From assembly GCA_026008535.1 (NCBI GenBank), contig BRKX01000009.1, positions 37,399,001-37,463,000 of the forward strand: a stretch of 64,000 nt of DNA, written 5' to 3'. Positions 11,588 through 22,870 of the stretch are shown here, one piece after another. This DNA comes from Perilla frutescens. Lineage: Eukaryota > Streptophyta > Magnoliopsida > Lamiales > Lamiaceae. The position numbers were made by a program, and so were the translations under genes. Under the pieces are notes generated by a model, which did not search any database, was not told where the DNA came from, and worked only from the letters and a program-made list of their open reading frames with translations. Within the stretch, counting starts at the first letter, position 1; the number at the start of each line of letters is the position of its first letter.

Positions 11588-12183
11588 TTAGTAGTCTTCT
11601 TCCTTATCTTCATCTGTCTCTAGTACCTCAAATTTGAATTTCCTCAAGCTTCCATCGGGGAACTGATGGGGCATATACTGTCCCAGACTCCGAGGGGCAA
11701 CTAGTTGATAGACAGGGGCCCATTGGTACATTTGAGGAATGCTGGAGAATAAAGACTGGTGTAATTCACGATCCGGATGTTCAAGGGTCTTGCTCCTGAG
11801 GTTTCTTTCGCATGAGGGCACGGTGCTTGAAATGCAGGGGGACTGTTGAGAGTCGCCCTTAGCAGTTCTTGTTCCACCACAAGGGAAGGATTTTGCTCTG
11901 CTAGAATGTTCATGTGGCCATACTTTGACTCCCAAAGAGCCATCAAGGCTGAGAAGAATTTCGTCAGATTTCCAATTACAACATACGTCTCGGGATCACG
12001 AGTAATTGTGCTCTGCAGGATATGAAACATTGCTAGCCTCTCAGCGGACGGTGCTTGCTCACATATGCGGATGCATGGTTCCAAGTCGGATACATTTTCT
12101 AGCATTCCTCCAAAGCCATTTCTTTCTTGTACAGGGCGAAAAAGAGGTACATTATTCCTAGCGGTCGAACGACGCTTAACCAT
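11588..12183 (-). CDS. Unrecognised ORF in the gypsy leader, frameshifted
   Basis: Two overlapping minus-strand frames, 11701-12183 (160 aa) and 11588-11935 (115 aa), look like one reading frame broken by a frameshift at about 11800. The start MVKRRSTARNN lies about 550 bp inside the 5' LTR/PBS. The first part is mixed-charge and helical (LEPCIRICEQAPSAERLAMF, then FFSALMALWESKYG). The second ends in an acidic tail, LETDEDKEEDY. It sits upstream of the gag domain on the same strand. It could be the N-terminal part of gag, an extra leader ORF or a captured host fragment. I do not recognise a domain. Confidence 0.4.
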
Positions 12184-12720
12184 CTAGAAACATGAAGCTT
12201 AATCAGTCTAGCTCATAAAAGGGAGACCTAAGGTTCTCCTAAGATCATGCTATTGTCTAGATTCAGACTGTTTATCTTGCATGCATAGATCCTTTTAAGC
12301 AGTTGACTTTTATAAAAATTTGGTGCCCAAAGTCTTTAATCATAAATTTTTACCTTTTCTTTAAGACATATGTTTAAAAATAATTTTTTAAACACTTTTC
12401 TTTGTGATCAAGAACTTCTTTCACAGACTTTCCTTCTCAGAAAATCATTTTACCCGAATACTTTTCACTTATAATTTTATTTCCAAGGTTTTTCCTTTAT
12501 CCATAAAAAAGGTATGCTTGCTAAAATCCTTTCTTTTTCTGATTTCCAAAATTCAAGAATCTAAAATCTAAAATCTCTATACTATCATACCTTGATTTTT
12601 GGTTGAGGATACGAGGGTGATGGCGAGCTGTGGGTTGCTGCTATAACTTATAACGAAGCAATTCACATAAACACTTAGCTTAATTTAAACAAAGAGACAG
12701 ATCTGCAGAGTTGCAAACTC

Positions 12721-12733
12721 GGCTCTGATACCA
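12721..12733 (-). other. Gypsy primer-binding site (initiator Met tRNA)
   Basis: The minus strand reads TGGTATCAGAGCC two bases inside the 5' LTR. This is complementary to the 3' end of plant initiator methionine tRNA and is the standard PBS of Tekay/Del elements. Confidence 0.9.
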
Positions 12734-12735
12734 AC

Positions 12736-15700
12736 TGTAACAGACCGGTCCTGAGATAGGGATTAACGAATGGGGATGGGGTGTTATTAAGGGATTAATG
12801 AATAAAGACGGAAGATTAACGGAGAAGTTTTTAAGAATTAAGATGTACTTTTGAAAGATAGGCGACGATACTCGGGTTTACTTGATGAAGAAGGAAGCAT
12901 GCTTTAGCGGAATGAAATGGCCAACTAATTAGATATCAATAAGCATAGACCCATCCATAGGTCGAAGCGAATAAACAGATATCAATGTGAACAAGCCTCT
13001 TCATAGGCGAATGGAAAATATACTCAAGAAGCACGAATAAAACTGAATATGCATCATTTATTTATATAGATAATCATGTCTTGGGGAATATTCTTAGAAT
13101 CTCGATAAACATAATTGAACTAGAACAGAATTAGAAAGAGTGTATTAGAGTAGCAGAAACAGGATGGGATTTCAAAAGAAATTTAGACTATAGCAAAACA
13201 ATCTTGGCAGCTAACCCACATCCACAACCACCATCATCCTCAACATCTCAACTTGAAAACATTTGAAAAAGACGACGTGAGCACTAATGTACTTAGTGGG
13301 TTTTAATAAAAGCTTTTTTAATAAACTTCAAGATATTCAATAATCAACTAACGGTATATGGAGAGCAAAATACAAAAGCCCTCTCCATATCCGTAAAACC
13401 TTTTCTTTTTCTTGTGGGCCCATCCTGACTCAAACCTGTTGTCAACTGCACCCTTAGACATGCCATAGGATAGAAGAGGGGTTACCTCAATTATCCAAAT
13501 GAGTTTGCGAGGGAATTAACCCAGTAGTGACTCACTTCAATGATCAAAGATCATGAAATATGAGCTCAATCCTGGTTATAAAAGCTATATTCTTCCTTTC
13601 TTAACTTAGCCTTCCTTTCTCAACTTTAATCCTTAATTCCTTAGCTTCCTTAACCTTACTAGAATTATCAAGCCTAGAGCAATGTCTAAGGTTAATCCTT
13701 TACTTAAGCATTACTTGGGCCTATAAGGGATTTATCATTACCCATAAAGGCAATGCTTAATTAGCTAAATAAACTTTAGCAAAATCCAACATTCAGATAC
13801 GAGGAAATGAACATGCATAAACATAAATTGCAATTAAAGCAATTCTATTATCTCATGCTAGCATAAACAACACTTAATCATTTATAGCATATCTAAACAT
13901 GCTTGAGAGCTCACTTAACATATAATAACTTCTTTTTCTTCCTTCCTTCCTTGTACAGAGATCAATCTAGCAGAGCAAAATATTTTATTGGATATCTCAT
14001 TTGCTCTAACATGCTTCTAGAGCTTATTAGCTCAAAATTTTAGATAAGTATAGATTTACCCACGTCAACCACTAAGCAGAAGATGAGGCAACGAGCTGAT
14101 GATCATTCTCCGAATTCCCACGAGGCTCGCCTCCTCCTACAGAAGTCGAATTATTAACTTAGCGGCATCCTTCGAAGAAATTAACCATCTAAAGTGAGAA
14201 ATATTGATATCTAACTCGAAGATTAAAATCTAAGACTTATTCAAGAAGAATTTACGACTTTATAAAATTCGAGAAGAATTTATTTGAAGAAATCCCATCT
14301 TGAACTCGAGTTTTAGACGGAAAACTACTTGAAAATCAACTCGAAATAAGCTCGGAAACAACTTGGAAAACAACTCAAAACAAGCTCGAAAATAACTTGA
14401 AAATCTTATGAAATTAAACTTGGAAATAACTCGGAAATAGCTCGGGAAAAACTTGACTCGAAAAGCTCGAAAAGAGGGTATGAGAATAGCTGAAAGAATT
14501 GGCATTGGACGACACGGAGGCACCCCCGCCGCGGCGTACCCTTGCGCCGGCGGGTAACCCCCGCCGCGGTGCTTAGAGGCGCCGGCGGGTAGGCCGTTGG
14601 CCTTGGGGGTGTTGCGCGGCGGCGCACACCCCGCCTCGGCGACTTCTCTCTACGCCCAATTATGGGCAATCTTCATTTGGGTTCTTCGGTGTTCGTTGAT
14701 TCCTTCGACGAACACGATGAATACGATAGTAATTTTGAAACGACATGCTTCAATAATTTAAATTAACATGAAACGGCATGCTTTAACTTAAAAAGAAATC
14801 GGCATTATAACGGCATAAACACGATAATCCTCTTTAAACATTTAGAATAACGACGAAATCTCTAAATATAACTTGAATAGGACTTAAACGGAATAAACGA
14901 GACTAATTACAAGAATAATAATGAAAATTATAACGACATGAATAAAGCGAGCAATATAACGTAATCGTTATTAATTTTGGAACTTCAATAAGAATTGAAA
15001 TAAAACTCTAGAGGGAAGGTAAATGAGCAATAATTAAGAACATGAAGAACATGAAGAATGGAAAGTAAATGCGAAATTGAAAGACCGAGAAGAAACGGAA
15101 TCGAGACCGACGAACAAGAATGGACGGGGTTAGGTGCGTCGAAGGAAGGTGGCTAGCTCGGCGTCTCGTCAAGTCACAACGGTGGCAGAGCCGCCTGCTA
15201 CAACCCAACGGCATCTCTAGCATATTCCCTCACTGCATCCCATCCACACCACTCCACTCATTGTCTTGCAGAACACTTACGAAGAACGCTTTTTACTTTG
15301 ACAGAACTTTCTCGGCTTTTCTCTCAAAGCTTTCCCACTCTCTTGGAAGTGAAATGAATGGTAAATGGGTAAATGAAAGTAAAGGGGGGGGCCTCTATTT
15401 ATAGATGTGGGGTTGGCTTCCTTGAGAAGCTACTCCAGTGCAGGAATACTGCAAAAGTTACCCCGGGTTCAGTTAAAAGCTGCTTTATTCGATGTCGAGA
15501 TCCAAATGACCTCAGACACGAAATCTAAAAATACCAAGAGACTCGTTGGCTCGAATACTAATGAATCAACTTGACTCGGGATGAAGACAGGATCATCAGA
15601 AGAAAAACGAGCCAAGATTCTTTTTTGGAATTACTTTTTAATATTCACTCAGACTGGCAGATTTTGCTCCCAAGCGTTTGATTGACCTAAGAATGGAAAT

Positions 15701-16109
15701 CCGTGAATGCGAACGGATTTCTTGAGTCATTTTCCATAAAAGAGGCCCGACAGAACAAGACTTGGAAAGACAAGGAGGATTTCATAAATTTCTCAAGATA
15801 CGAACGCACGCAAAAGTTACTATTCATTCACCCTTTAAATACGTTTTTCATCACCGGAAATACAAATGACTTCAGAATAAAATTCTGGGAATACCGGCAC
15901 ACTCCTTGAGTTAAAACCTTCTTAAGGAGACCAAGTTTGACCAGAACAGAGTTAAGATCAAAATTTTCGAAAATACAATTTCACAAAAACTGACTCCTAA
16001 AGTCGTGACTGACATCTGACTTCACTTAAACCTTATTAAATTCATTCCTTAACTAATTAATTACTATTAAGAATCCTCTAAACATAATTCGAAAATCTGG
16101 GGTTCTACA
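12736..16109 (-). repeat. Gypsy 5' LTR (3374 bp)
   Basis: Partner of 3335-6769, with start TGTAACAGACCGGTCC and end GGGGTTCTACA. It carries the same TATA box (15393-15404) and GC-rich tract (about 14515-14640, with an internal deletion relative to the other LTR). It holds no gene. Confidence 0.9.
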
Positions 16110-16114
16110 TTTTA
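16110..16114. repeat. Gypsy target-site duplication TTTTA (right)
   Basis: Matches 3330-3334 exactly. Confidence 0.9.
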
Positions 16115-17144
16115 AGACCTTCTGAATGTAAGTAGCCTGCGAAAGAGGCAATTTCCTTATCGCCTTGTCTCGCTCAATTCTCATGCCCAAAATCTGATTG
16201 GCCTCTCCAAGATCCTTCATGGAGAATCGTTCCGAAAATTGCTTCTTCAACTTATCCATTTCTTTTGCATCAGCTCCTGCAATTTACATATCATCAACAT
16301 ATAACAATAGGATAAGATAGCCTTTGTCGAACCTCTTGTAGAAGTAACAATGGTCAACATGACATCTATCAAAACCAATTTCCAACATAAAACCATCAAA
16401 CTTCTTGTACCACTTCTTCAGAGCATTCTTTAAGCCATACAAGCTCTTTTTCAAATTGCACATAAGATTTTCCTTTCCATTCACTACGAATCCCTCAAGC
16501 TGTGTCATCTACAAGTTCTCCTCTAAGTCACCATGAAGGAACACCATCTTTACATCTAACAACAGATTTTCTGCAACTACCATACTTAACACCAAACGAA
16601 TAGTGGTCAGTTTTACAACAGGAGTAAACACATCGGCATAGTCAATACCGTATCTTTGCTCAAACCCTTTAACAACTAGCCTCGCCTTGTAGCATTTGCT
16701 ACCATCAGCTTCTTTATTGATTCGATAGACCCACTTGCAGTGCAATGTTTTTTTGCCTTTTGGAAGCTCCATGAGCTCCCAAGTGCCATTTAGGAGAAGA
16801 GATGCTAGCTCATCATCCATAGCAGCTCTCCACCTTCGTTTATCACTACCTTTTCCTGCCTCTGCATAGCATTCAGATTCACCACCGTCAGTCAGTAACA
16901 AATAATAGTTAGAGGGCGAGTACCTATCAGGTGCACATCGCTCTCTAGCGAGTCTCGGTAGCTGATTGTTCGGTGGTGGGGTGCTCGGCTCTTCTTCAAG
17001 CACCTCTTCAACATTCTGACTCTTCTTGCTCCCACTCGCGTTTGAGATGTCTAACTCGACCACTTGGGGCTCAGAATTATCAGAACTTGATGCATTCAAT
17101 CTGTCCTTGTATAATTCATGTTCATTAAAAACCACATCTCTACT
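16115..17144 (-). pseudogene. Copia A pol, upstream part (linker and RT)
   Basis: Three minus-strand frames separated by single stops. At 16509-17135 (208 aa) is a charged linker rich in Glu and Pro, then RT blocks LLNGTWELMELPKGKKTLHCKW, CYKARLVVKGFEQRYGIDY, FTPVVKLTTIRLVLSM and DVKMVFLHGDL. At 16284-16508 is LKKSLYGLKNALKKWYKKFD, ending in the catalytic YVDDM. At 16053-16259 is FSMKDLGEANQILGMRIERD, ending in SQATYIQKVLK, exactly where the gypsy element interrupts. RT Asp residues survive but stops make it non-functional. At about 17146 the coding sequence is abruptly fused to a 46-bp LTR remnant. Confidence 0.88.
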
Positions 17145-17146
17145 AC

Positions 17147-17192
17147 GAACTCGTGGTAGGAATCACTTCCTTTCAGGCTCTATACTCCAACA
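17147..17192 (-). repeat. Copia A 5' LTR remnant (46 bp)
   Basis: Matches 2421-2466 with only a few differences and ends CTCCAACA directly before the TTACG duplication. It is all that is left of the 5' LTR after the deletion that joined it to pol. Confidence 0.8.
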
Positions 17193-17197
17193 TTACG
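17193..17197. repeat. Copia A target-site duplication TTACG (right)
   Basis: Matches 2179-2183 exactly. Confidence 0.85.
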
Positions 17198-17520
17198 TAG
17201 CATTGCATATGTAGACGGTGATCTCATCTTTACTCAATCGAGTGAGACATACCTTTCCTTTTGAGAGAACACTCAGACTTACAATGTCTTTACCTAATTG
17301 TACTTGAAGCACAAATTCTTGGGGTTAAAGTCCTTTTGAGGTAACCATGTCATTTTCTTCATTGCCTTACACACTTCCTTTGGTTGAGATGCATTCATCT
17401 TCATACCTGAAGATGCATTTCTCTCAGCTATATGCGCCTTTGTGATGCCTTTCAAAAGCATCTTAGTTGTCTTAAGAGCAAACATTTCTGATAAAGTGAC
17501 ATAATTCTTTATCATGCTAA
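17198..17520 (-). pseudogene. Copia B, upstream continuation (protease/gag side)
   Basis: Just right of the TTACG duplication the minus strand reads LSKDEITVYICNAT, which runs into the AIAVGDMY segment left of copia A once that element is removed: a copia protease/pre-integrase stretch. A 73-residue frame at 17294-17515 (KMTWLPQKDFNPKNLCF) is on the same strand but I cannot place it in a known domain. No 5' LTR of copia B is visible further right. Confidence 0.45.
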
Positions 17521-20275
17521 ATTTCGAAAAGAACTTGATAGACTAACAAACACCATGTTGATCTAAGACTCGCCGTCTTGTTCACCATCCAGGATTTCGA
17601 TCTCCGATAAGTAGCTTATCATTCTTGAATCGTGATCCTTTACAGGAATGAAATTGACCAACTTGGTGTTTATCAGATTTTTTATGACAATGATTTTTGT
17701 TGTAATTCTGATGTCCGAAGAGTTTCTTGAGATTGTACCACAAGATGTTCTCACTTTTCATCAGAATTCGCAACTGATTTCTTATGACATTCCTTATCAA
17801 GTACAATTTAACCTTCAGCCGTTTAGGACAATGATTAAGTTTCGAATCCAAACTTTAGTATTTCACCAATGTATAAAACTTTTGAGAATAGAAGACAAGT
17901 TGGAGAGTGTCATGATAATATAGAAATAACTGAAAATGTAAACATGCAGTACAGTCACACCCTTTCGGATAAACATATAATTGAAATCCTCAAAAAGAAT
18001 TATATGTATATCCACCAACATTTTAAAAATATTTTCCATAAGCCACGATAGTGTGAATGTTTATGAAATTCATTTCTAAACAGGTTATTAGCCTTTAATT
18101 CACCTCCAGTCAAGTTTCCTTTTGACAAGTGAATTAATAGTCGGTAATATTCCCGGTCATGTAATCATCAAATTAATATGCCACGATAGTATGGACGTTT
18201 ATTAATAAATTACGCATAAGTGTGAACACCATTATCTTCACCCTAAGGGCACTGGTTCGAATTTCACTGCTCCAGATGGAGGAGTCAGTTTGTTCTAACA
18301 GTGTCCTACATTTATCTTTTAAGAGGTTTAATTTCAAGAGAATTCAGTGATATGACACATCTGATATGGAGGAAGACCTATTGTCAACGTGCATGCCCAT
18401 CACTTCTCAATTAAACCAGATTAATGGAGACCGATTAGATTTCTATATACTTTGATATGAATCTCTCCCACTTAATTATTTATACTTGAGGTTTTCATTT
18501 TATCTCATTAGCATGCAGGAACATCACATAAAATGATAAGCATCCACGATATGCAAACAACAACATAATAAGCATAATAATTAAAATTTTAAACCAACTA
18601 TCATGGCAAATTTCTCATGTTGCATTCATGAGATAATCTTGAAAAATCAGCTCCGGAAATCTGGACGTCACCCTCGCCACCACCAAGCGCTCGCCAAAAA
18701 CCCTAACGCCGATTTAGGATTTCGGGACGTGTTCGGGATGTCGTCCTTCCTTGATTGGGGCTGCTCCACTTTCCTTCCTTAAGTAGATATTGATCCTTAT
18801 CTAATTCTATAAGGATTTCTATTCCAAAATTGAATATTTTCTTATCATATTTGAATAAATTCAAATATATCAATTACCTTATCCAAATCAACTAGGATAA
18901 AATAATTATTATCTTAAATATTTAATTTCCATATGATAAAGATTTTAATTATGGAAAATCCTAATATATCTAGAATAATAAAGGAATAAAAAGTACAACT
19001 CAAGACACATGAAATTTTCGAAAATTCCATCTATAAACTCTAACATTTTATTTTTCCTATCACATTAAAACAACGTAATAAAATAAAATGCTAATCTAAT
19101 CCATGGATTTTCTCATGGATAAAAACCTCGTAGCTAAACTGGCATACGATCATCAACAACCATACATTCAATATAAATTAAATTATCACATCACAAAATA
19201 AAATGCCATGATAGTTGGTATCGCCTGCAAAACAAAAATCGTCTGCATACAACAACTACCAATTTTAAGTGATAAATATAAAATTGCATATGATATCCAT
19301 ATATGACCATTTTCAAAAATTATCCTTAATTAAATTAAGATTTTTGAAAATACCATAAGATTAAATTTGAAAATTTTAAAATTAATTAAAATATTCCACC
19401 AAATTAAATCTTATACATTCGAAATTATCACAAATATAAAATATGGAAATTTTCAAAATAAATCAAAAATTTCTCCAAAATAAATCTCATAATTTTGAAT
19501 AATACAGTACGATAAAATTTAGAAATTAATTATAATTTTCCACCAAATTCAATCTTAATTCTTCGAAAATACATAAGGAATAAATCTGAAAATTTTGATA
19601 TTAATCAAAAATCTATTCCAAATTAAATACCTAGGTTTTGAAAATTCCAAGAATAATAAATCGGAAAATTTTGATCCACTTCAAATACTTTCCAAATTTA
19701 AGATTCTATTTTGAAACCTATTTGGATTATAATTAAGTAACTTTTGATATTCGTCAAAATTACCTTATCCAATTATAATCCCCCATATTTTGAAAATGTC
19801 TCTAGGATTAGATATGAAATTTTTGATAACATCAAAAATCTATTCCAAGTCCAATTCCAAATTTTAGAAAAATATGGATCAATTTAGGGAATTAATTGAA
19901 CATCAAATTTTTGAATATTTGATCTCCATATTAAAACTCAAAGATTTCGAAAATTACCCTGAGATAAAATTTGAAAATTAATAATAATTTTCTACCAAAT
20001 TCAATCTTAAGTTTTTGAAAAATTTGCCTTAGGATTAAATTTGAAAATTTTGAAATTAATCAAAAAATCCTCCAAATTTAAAACCCTAAAAATCGTCCAT
20101 CCCTAATTTAATAATTTGGAATTTTGACATTAGTAAAATCCCTTTCCAAATTATATGATAACTATCAAAATTACTAGAATAAAAATATGGAAGTTTTGAT
20201 CCTCTTCAAACACTTACCAAATTTAAAATCCTATTTTGAAACCTACTTGAATTAGAATTTAGTAACTTTTAATAT
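17521..20275. other. AT-rich degenerate DNA, no gene
   Basis: Short frames here have no recognisable motif. A recurring phrase around CACGATAGTxTG..CGTTTA appears near 18050 and 18185. From about 19250 the DNA becomes a loose repetition of segments such as TTTTGAAAATT, AATCAAAAAT and TTCCAAATTAAAT, spaced a few tens of bases apart, a decayed low-complexity repeat. At 18650-18780 there is a short GC-richer island (GGACGTCACCCTCGCCACC) without a frame. Confidence 0.5.
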
Positions 20276-20695
20276 ACACCAAAACTTATTTCTCCAATTC
20301 TAATCTCCCAAATTTTCGAACTTTTATCTAGGATTAAATTTGGATTTTTGATTTTCGTCTAAAAAACATCCAAATCAAACCACTAAGTATCGAAAATTAT
20401 AGAATCTAATTAGGGGAATTTGATACTAACACTTTCGACCATGATGATAATCAAAATCTAGAAATTCCATTCTCAATGAAATATCATTCCAAAACTTATT
20501 TCTCCAATTCTAATCTCCCAAATTTTTGAACTTTTATCTAGGATTAAATTTGGATTTTTGACTTTCGTCTAAAAAACATCCAAATCAAACCACTAAGTAT
20601 CGAAAATTATAGAATCTAATTAGGGGAATTTGATACTAACACTTTCGACCATGATGATAATCAAAATCTAGAAATTCCATTCTCAATGAAATATC
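20276..20695. repeat. 210-bp tandem duplication (two copies)
   Basis: The segment starting AAAACTTATTTCTCC at 20281 recurs at 20491, period 210 bp, and both copies end CTCAATGAAATATC (20485 and 20695). I see only a few differences between copies. The second copy abuts the truncated copia C integrase, so the duplication boundary and the copia breakpoint coincide. Confidence 0.9.
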
Positions 20696-21058
20696 TTGTT
20701 CATTTAAATAGAGTCTCAAGGCCAAAAACTCACCACCATTATCTGTGTAGAAGTGGCGAATTTGAGTGCGAAATTGTTTCTCTACCAAAGTACGAAATTG
20801 ATGAAAAATAGTGGCAACTTAAGACTTGGCAGTGAGAGTATAAACCCAACAATAGCGACTGTAAAGATCAACCAAGAGCAGAAGGAAATGACAACCATCA
20901 ATAGCAATAGTAGAGGCAGGGCCCCAAACATTGGCATGTATATAATCTAAAGGTCCAACAGTAGTAAAAGAAGAAACACCAAATGACAGTTTGTGAGATT
21001 TACTCACATTACATGAAACACAATCATTAAAATTACTAGAGTTAGCCAAAACTAGCAA
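20696..21058 (-). pseudogene. Copia C integrase, N-terminal part (Ale/Retrofit-like)
   Basis: The minus-strand frame 20819-21058 includes CVSCNVSKSHKLSFG, the conserved end of the pre-integrase zinc region (C..C...K.H.L.F), then PLDYIHANVWGPASTIAIDGCHFLLLLVDLYSRYCWVYTL, the integrase core start with the first catalytic Asp position (usual DVWGP has become NVWGP). Further on, about 20710-20760, the minus strand reads RHFYTDNGGEF, the second catalytic Asp block. It breaks off at 20695 at the 210-bp repeat. The first catalytic Asp is replaced by Asn, so it is inactive. Confidence 0.82.
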
Positions 21059-21543
21059 ATTAAACTTAGATTAAACAGCTGAGCTTGTTTGATGGGAGAG
21101 ATGACCAAGACGAGCATGCCAACGATGAGGACTGGAGCGTATACCAAAAGCAGCAACCTTGGGCACAGAACTGTTAACTTAAGCAGCGAGATTGTAAGTG
21201 CCTTCATTGAACAGGCCGCGGTCCACCACCGCCCCCGTGAATGGATCCTTAACAAAGAAATGATACGGAAAGAATTCCATAGAAACATCATTAGCCTTGG
21301 TAAATTGATACACAGAGATAAAATTATGAGCGGCACGTGGAACATAGAGAGCATCGGATAATTGAAATGTGTTGGTTGGAGTTGAAATGTGTTGGTTGGA
21401 GTAGTAATATGAGAAAGACCAGAGTGAGTAATAGGCATACCATTACCATCGGCTATCTGAATCTCATCGGTACCGTCATATTCAGAGTGGATTGAGAGAT
21501 TACCAAGGTCATGAGTGATGTTATGAGACGCCCCGGTGTCCAT
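21052..21543 (-). pseudogene. Copia C protease
   Basis: The frame opens with MDTGASHNITHDLGNL, the aspartic-protease active site DTGAS of copia elements, and continues EIQIADGNGMPITHSGLSHI. After about residue 55 it shifts out of frame; the true continuation is readable in other frames. A 20-bp phrase (TTGAAATGTGTTGGTTGGAG) is tandemly doubled at about 21361-21402 and probably caused the frameshift. The protease normally matures the copia polyprotein. Confidence 0.85.
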
Positions 21544-21546
21544 GAC

Positions 21547-22310
21547 CTAATTGTTGGGGTTAGGAGCATAAGTAGGAGACTGTGCCATGTGTGCTAACGG
21601 TTGATAACGATGACAGGTGAGTACGGTATGTCCCTGAAAGCCATAAAATTGACAAATGACACTTGAATGTTGTGGTTGGGGATTGTACTGCTGATGAGGT
21701 TGCTGATGACTGGGATAAGAATTATTTATGTTGCTATGATGACGACCTCCGCCTCTGCCACGGCCACCGCGATCACCACGGTTCGAGTTATAACCATTAC
21801 CACAACCATTGGAGGAGGAGCGACTTGGACCATTATTGCGATTCTGATTGGTAGAGGACTGAGCAACGTCGGCAGTAGCAACCAACTGTGCGGCGTTGTC
21901 ATCGGCTTGTTTGAGATATAACTCGTGGTCAATGAGCCGGTCACGAAGCTCCTCGAAGCGGAAAGGTGTGTCGCGAGTTTGGACAGAACTCATAACATCT
22001 CAGTATGCAGGCCCTAATCCATTGATGAGATATAGGGTAAGATCGTTGTTTGATATGTGTGTGTCAATCAGGCTGAGTTCGTCGGCAATGGCCTTAATAG
22101 AATTTACGTACTCATTGATAGATCAAGATCCAATGGAGGCTCTGGTGAGTGAGTTCTTGAGCTGCATGACATGAGCGCGGGACATGCTAGTAAAAGGATG
22201 GTTGAATGTGTCCCACGTGTCGGAGGATGATTTGGCGGTGGAAAGAAGTGGCAAAATATCTAGCGAGACCGAGCCTAGGATGGCGGTGAGGAGCAACCGA
22301 TTAGGGCCCA
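21547..22310 (-). pseudogene. Copia C gag (left arm of an inverted repeat)
   Basis: From a frame opening MGPNRLLLTAILGSVSLDIL near 22310, the minus strand reads SSDTWDTF, MSRAHVMQLKNSL, LTLYLINGLGPAY, then after a stop FRFEELRDRLIDHELYLKQAD, a Gly/Arg/Asn-rich stretch (RGDRGGRGRGGGRHH), and a zinc-knuckle remnant CQFYGFQGHTVLTCH (CCHC with one Cys changed). This is the UBN2-type gag of Ale/Retrofit copia elements, which packages element RNA. Stops lie after SIGS and after GPAY. From about 22052 downward the sequence is repeated in opposite orientation at 22318-22870. Confidence 0.85.
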
Positions 22311-22870
22311 TATCAAATGACGATCTTACCCTCTATCTCATCAACGGATTAATGCCTGCATACCGAGACATTGTGAGTTCTATACGAACTCGTGACACAT
22401 ATTTCTGCTTCGAGGAGCTTCGTGATCGGCTCATTGACCACGAGTTATATCTCAAACAAGCCGATGACAACACCACACATCTGGTTGCTACTGCCCACGT
22501 TGCTCATTCCTCTACCAATCAGAATTGCAACAATGGTCCAAGTCGCTTAACCTCCAATGGTCGTGGTAGTGGTTATAACTTGAACCGTGGTGGTCGCAGC
22601 GGCCGTGGCAGAAGCGAAGGTCGTCATCATGACAATATGAATAATTCTTATCCCAATAATCAGTAGTCGTATCAGCAGAACAGTCCCCAACCGCAACATT
22701 ATATTCGGACATCATCTGTCAGCTTTGTGGCTTTCAGGGACATACCGCGCTCACCTGTCATCATTATCAACCGTCGGCACACATCGCAAAGTCTCCTACT
22801 TATGCTCCTAACCCCAACAATTGGGTCATGGACACCAAGGCATCTCATAACATCATCCTTAATATGCTAG
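22311..22870 (+). pseudogene. Second copia C-type gag, plus strand (right arm of the inverted repeat)
   Basis: The plus strand reads DDLTLYLINGLMPAYRDIV, FEELRDRLIDHELYLKQAD, the RGGRSGRGRSEGRHH basic stretch and, after a stop at NNQ, CQLCGFQGHTALTCHHYQ, a better-preserved CCHC knuckle, then the protease start MDTKASHN. It is a diverged copy (roughly 85-90% by eye) of the minus-strand gag to its left; about 265 bp separate the arms. The differences show the two arms came from different element copies. Confidence 0.85.

Larger units (their letters stand above)
3335..16109 (-). mobile_element. Complete Tekay/Del-type Ty3-gypsy chromovirus element (12.8 kb)
   Basis: Two long LTRs (3335-6769 and 12736-16109) flank a 6.0-kb internal region and a perfect TTTTA duplication. 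On the minus strand the order is 5' LTR, initiator-Met PBS, leader with an unexplained ORF, gag, protease, RT, RNase H, integrase, chromodomain-like tail, polypurine tract, 3' LTR. That order plus the chromodomain tail is typical of chromoviruses of the Tekay/Del lineage. All coding parts carry stops and frameshifts. The two LTRs differ by scattered substitutions and small indels, so the insertion is not recent. Confidence 0.92.
2184..17192 (-). mobile_element. Copia A, truncated Ty1-copia element hosting a gypsy insertion
   Basis: The element is bounded by TGTTAGGA on the left and TCCAACA on the right and flanked by TTACG duplications. Removing the 12.8-kb gypsy element (3335-16109) leaves about 2.2 kb: a complete 3' LTR (2184-2466), the 3' half of pol, and only 46 bp of the 5' LTR (17147-17192). 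Because the TSD is perfect, it integrated as a full element and later lost most of its 5' LTR, gag, protease and integrase by an internal deletion with a breakpoint at about 17146. Confidence 0.85.

Noticed and set aside
12700..12740. A tRNA gene at the TGGTATCAGAGC-type sequences (also near 63891)
   Set aside because: Only the 12-15 bases complementary to the tRNA 3' end are present, beside LTR ends; these are primer-binding sites.
19250..20700. A true tandem satellite with a fixed period
   Set aside because: Similar AT-rich phrases recur but the spacing is irregular and I could not fix a unit; only the 210-bp duplication is a clear repeat.
21663..21944. Asp/His-rich and Val/Thr/Ala-rich frames opposite the gag gene (also 22512-22715)
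   Set aside because: Shadows of the Gly/Arg/Asn-rich gag segment on the other strand.
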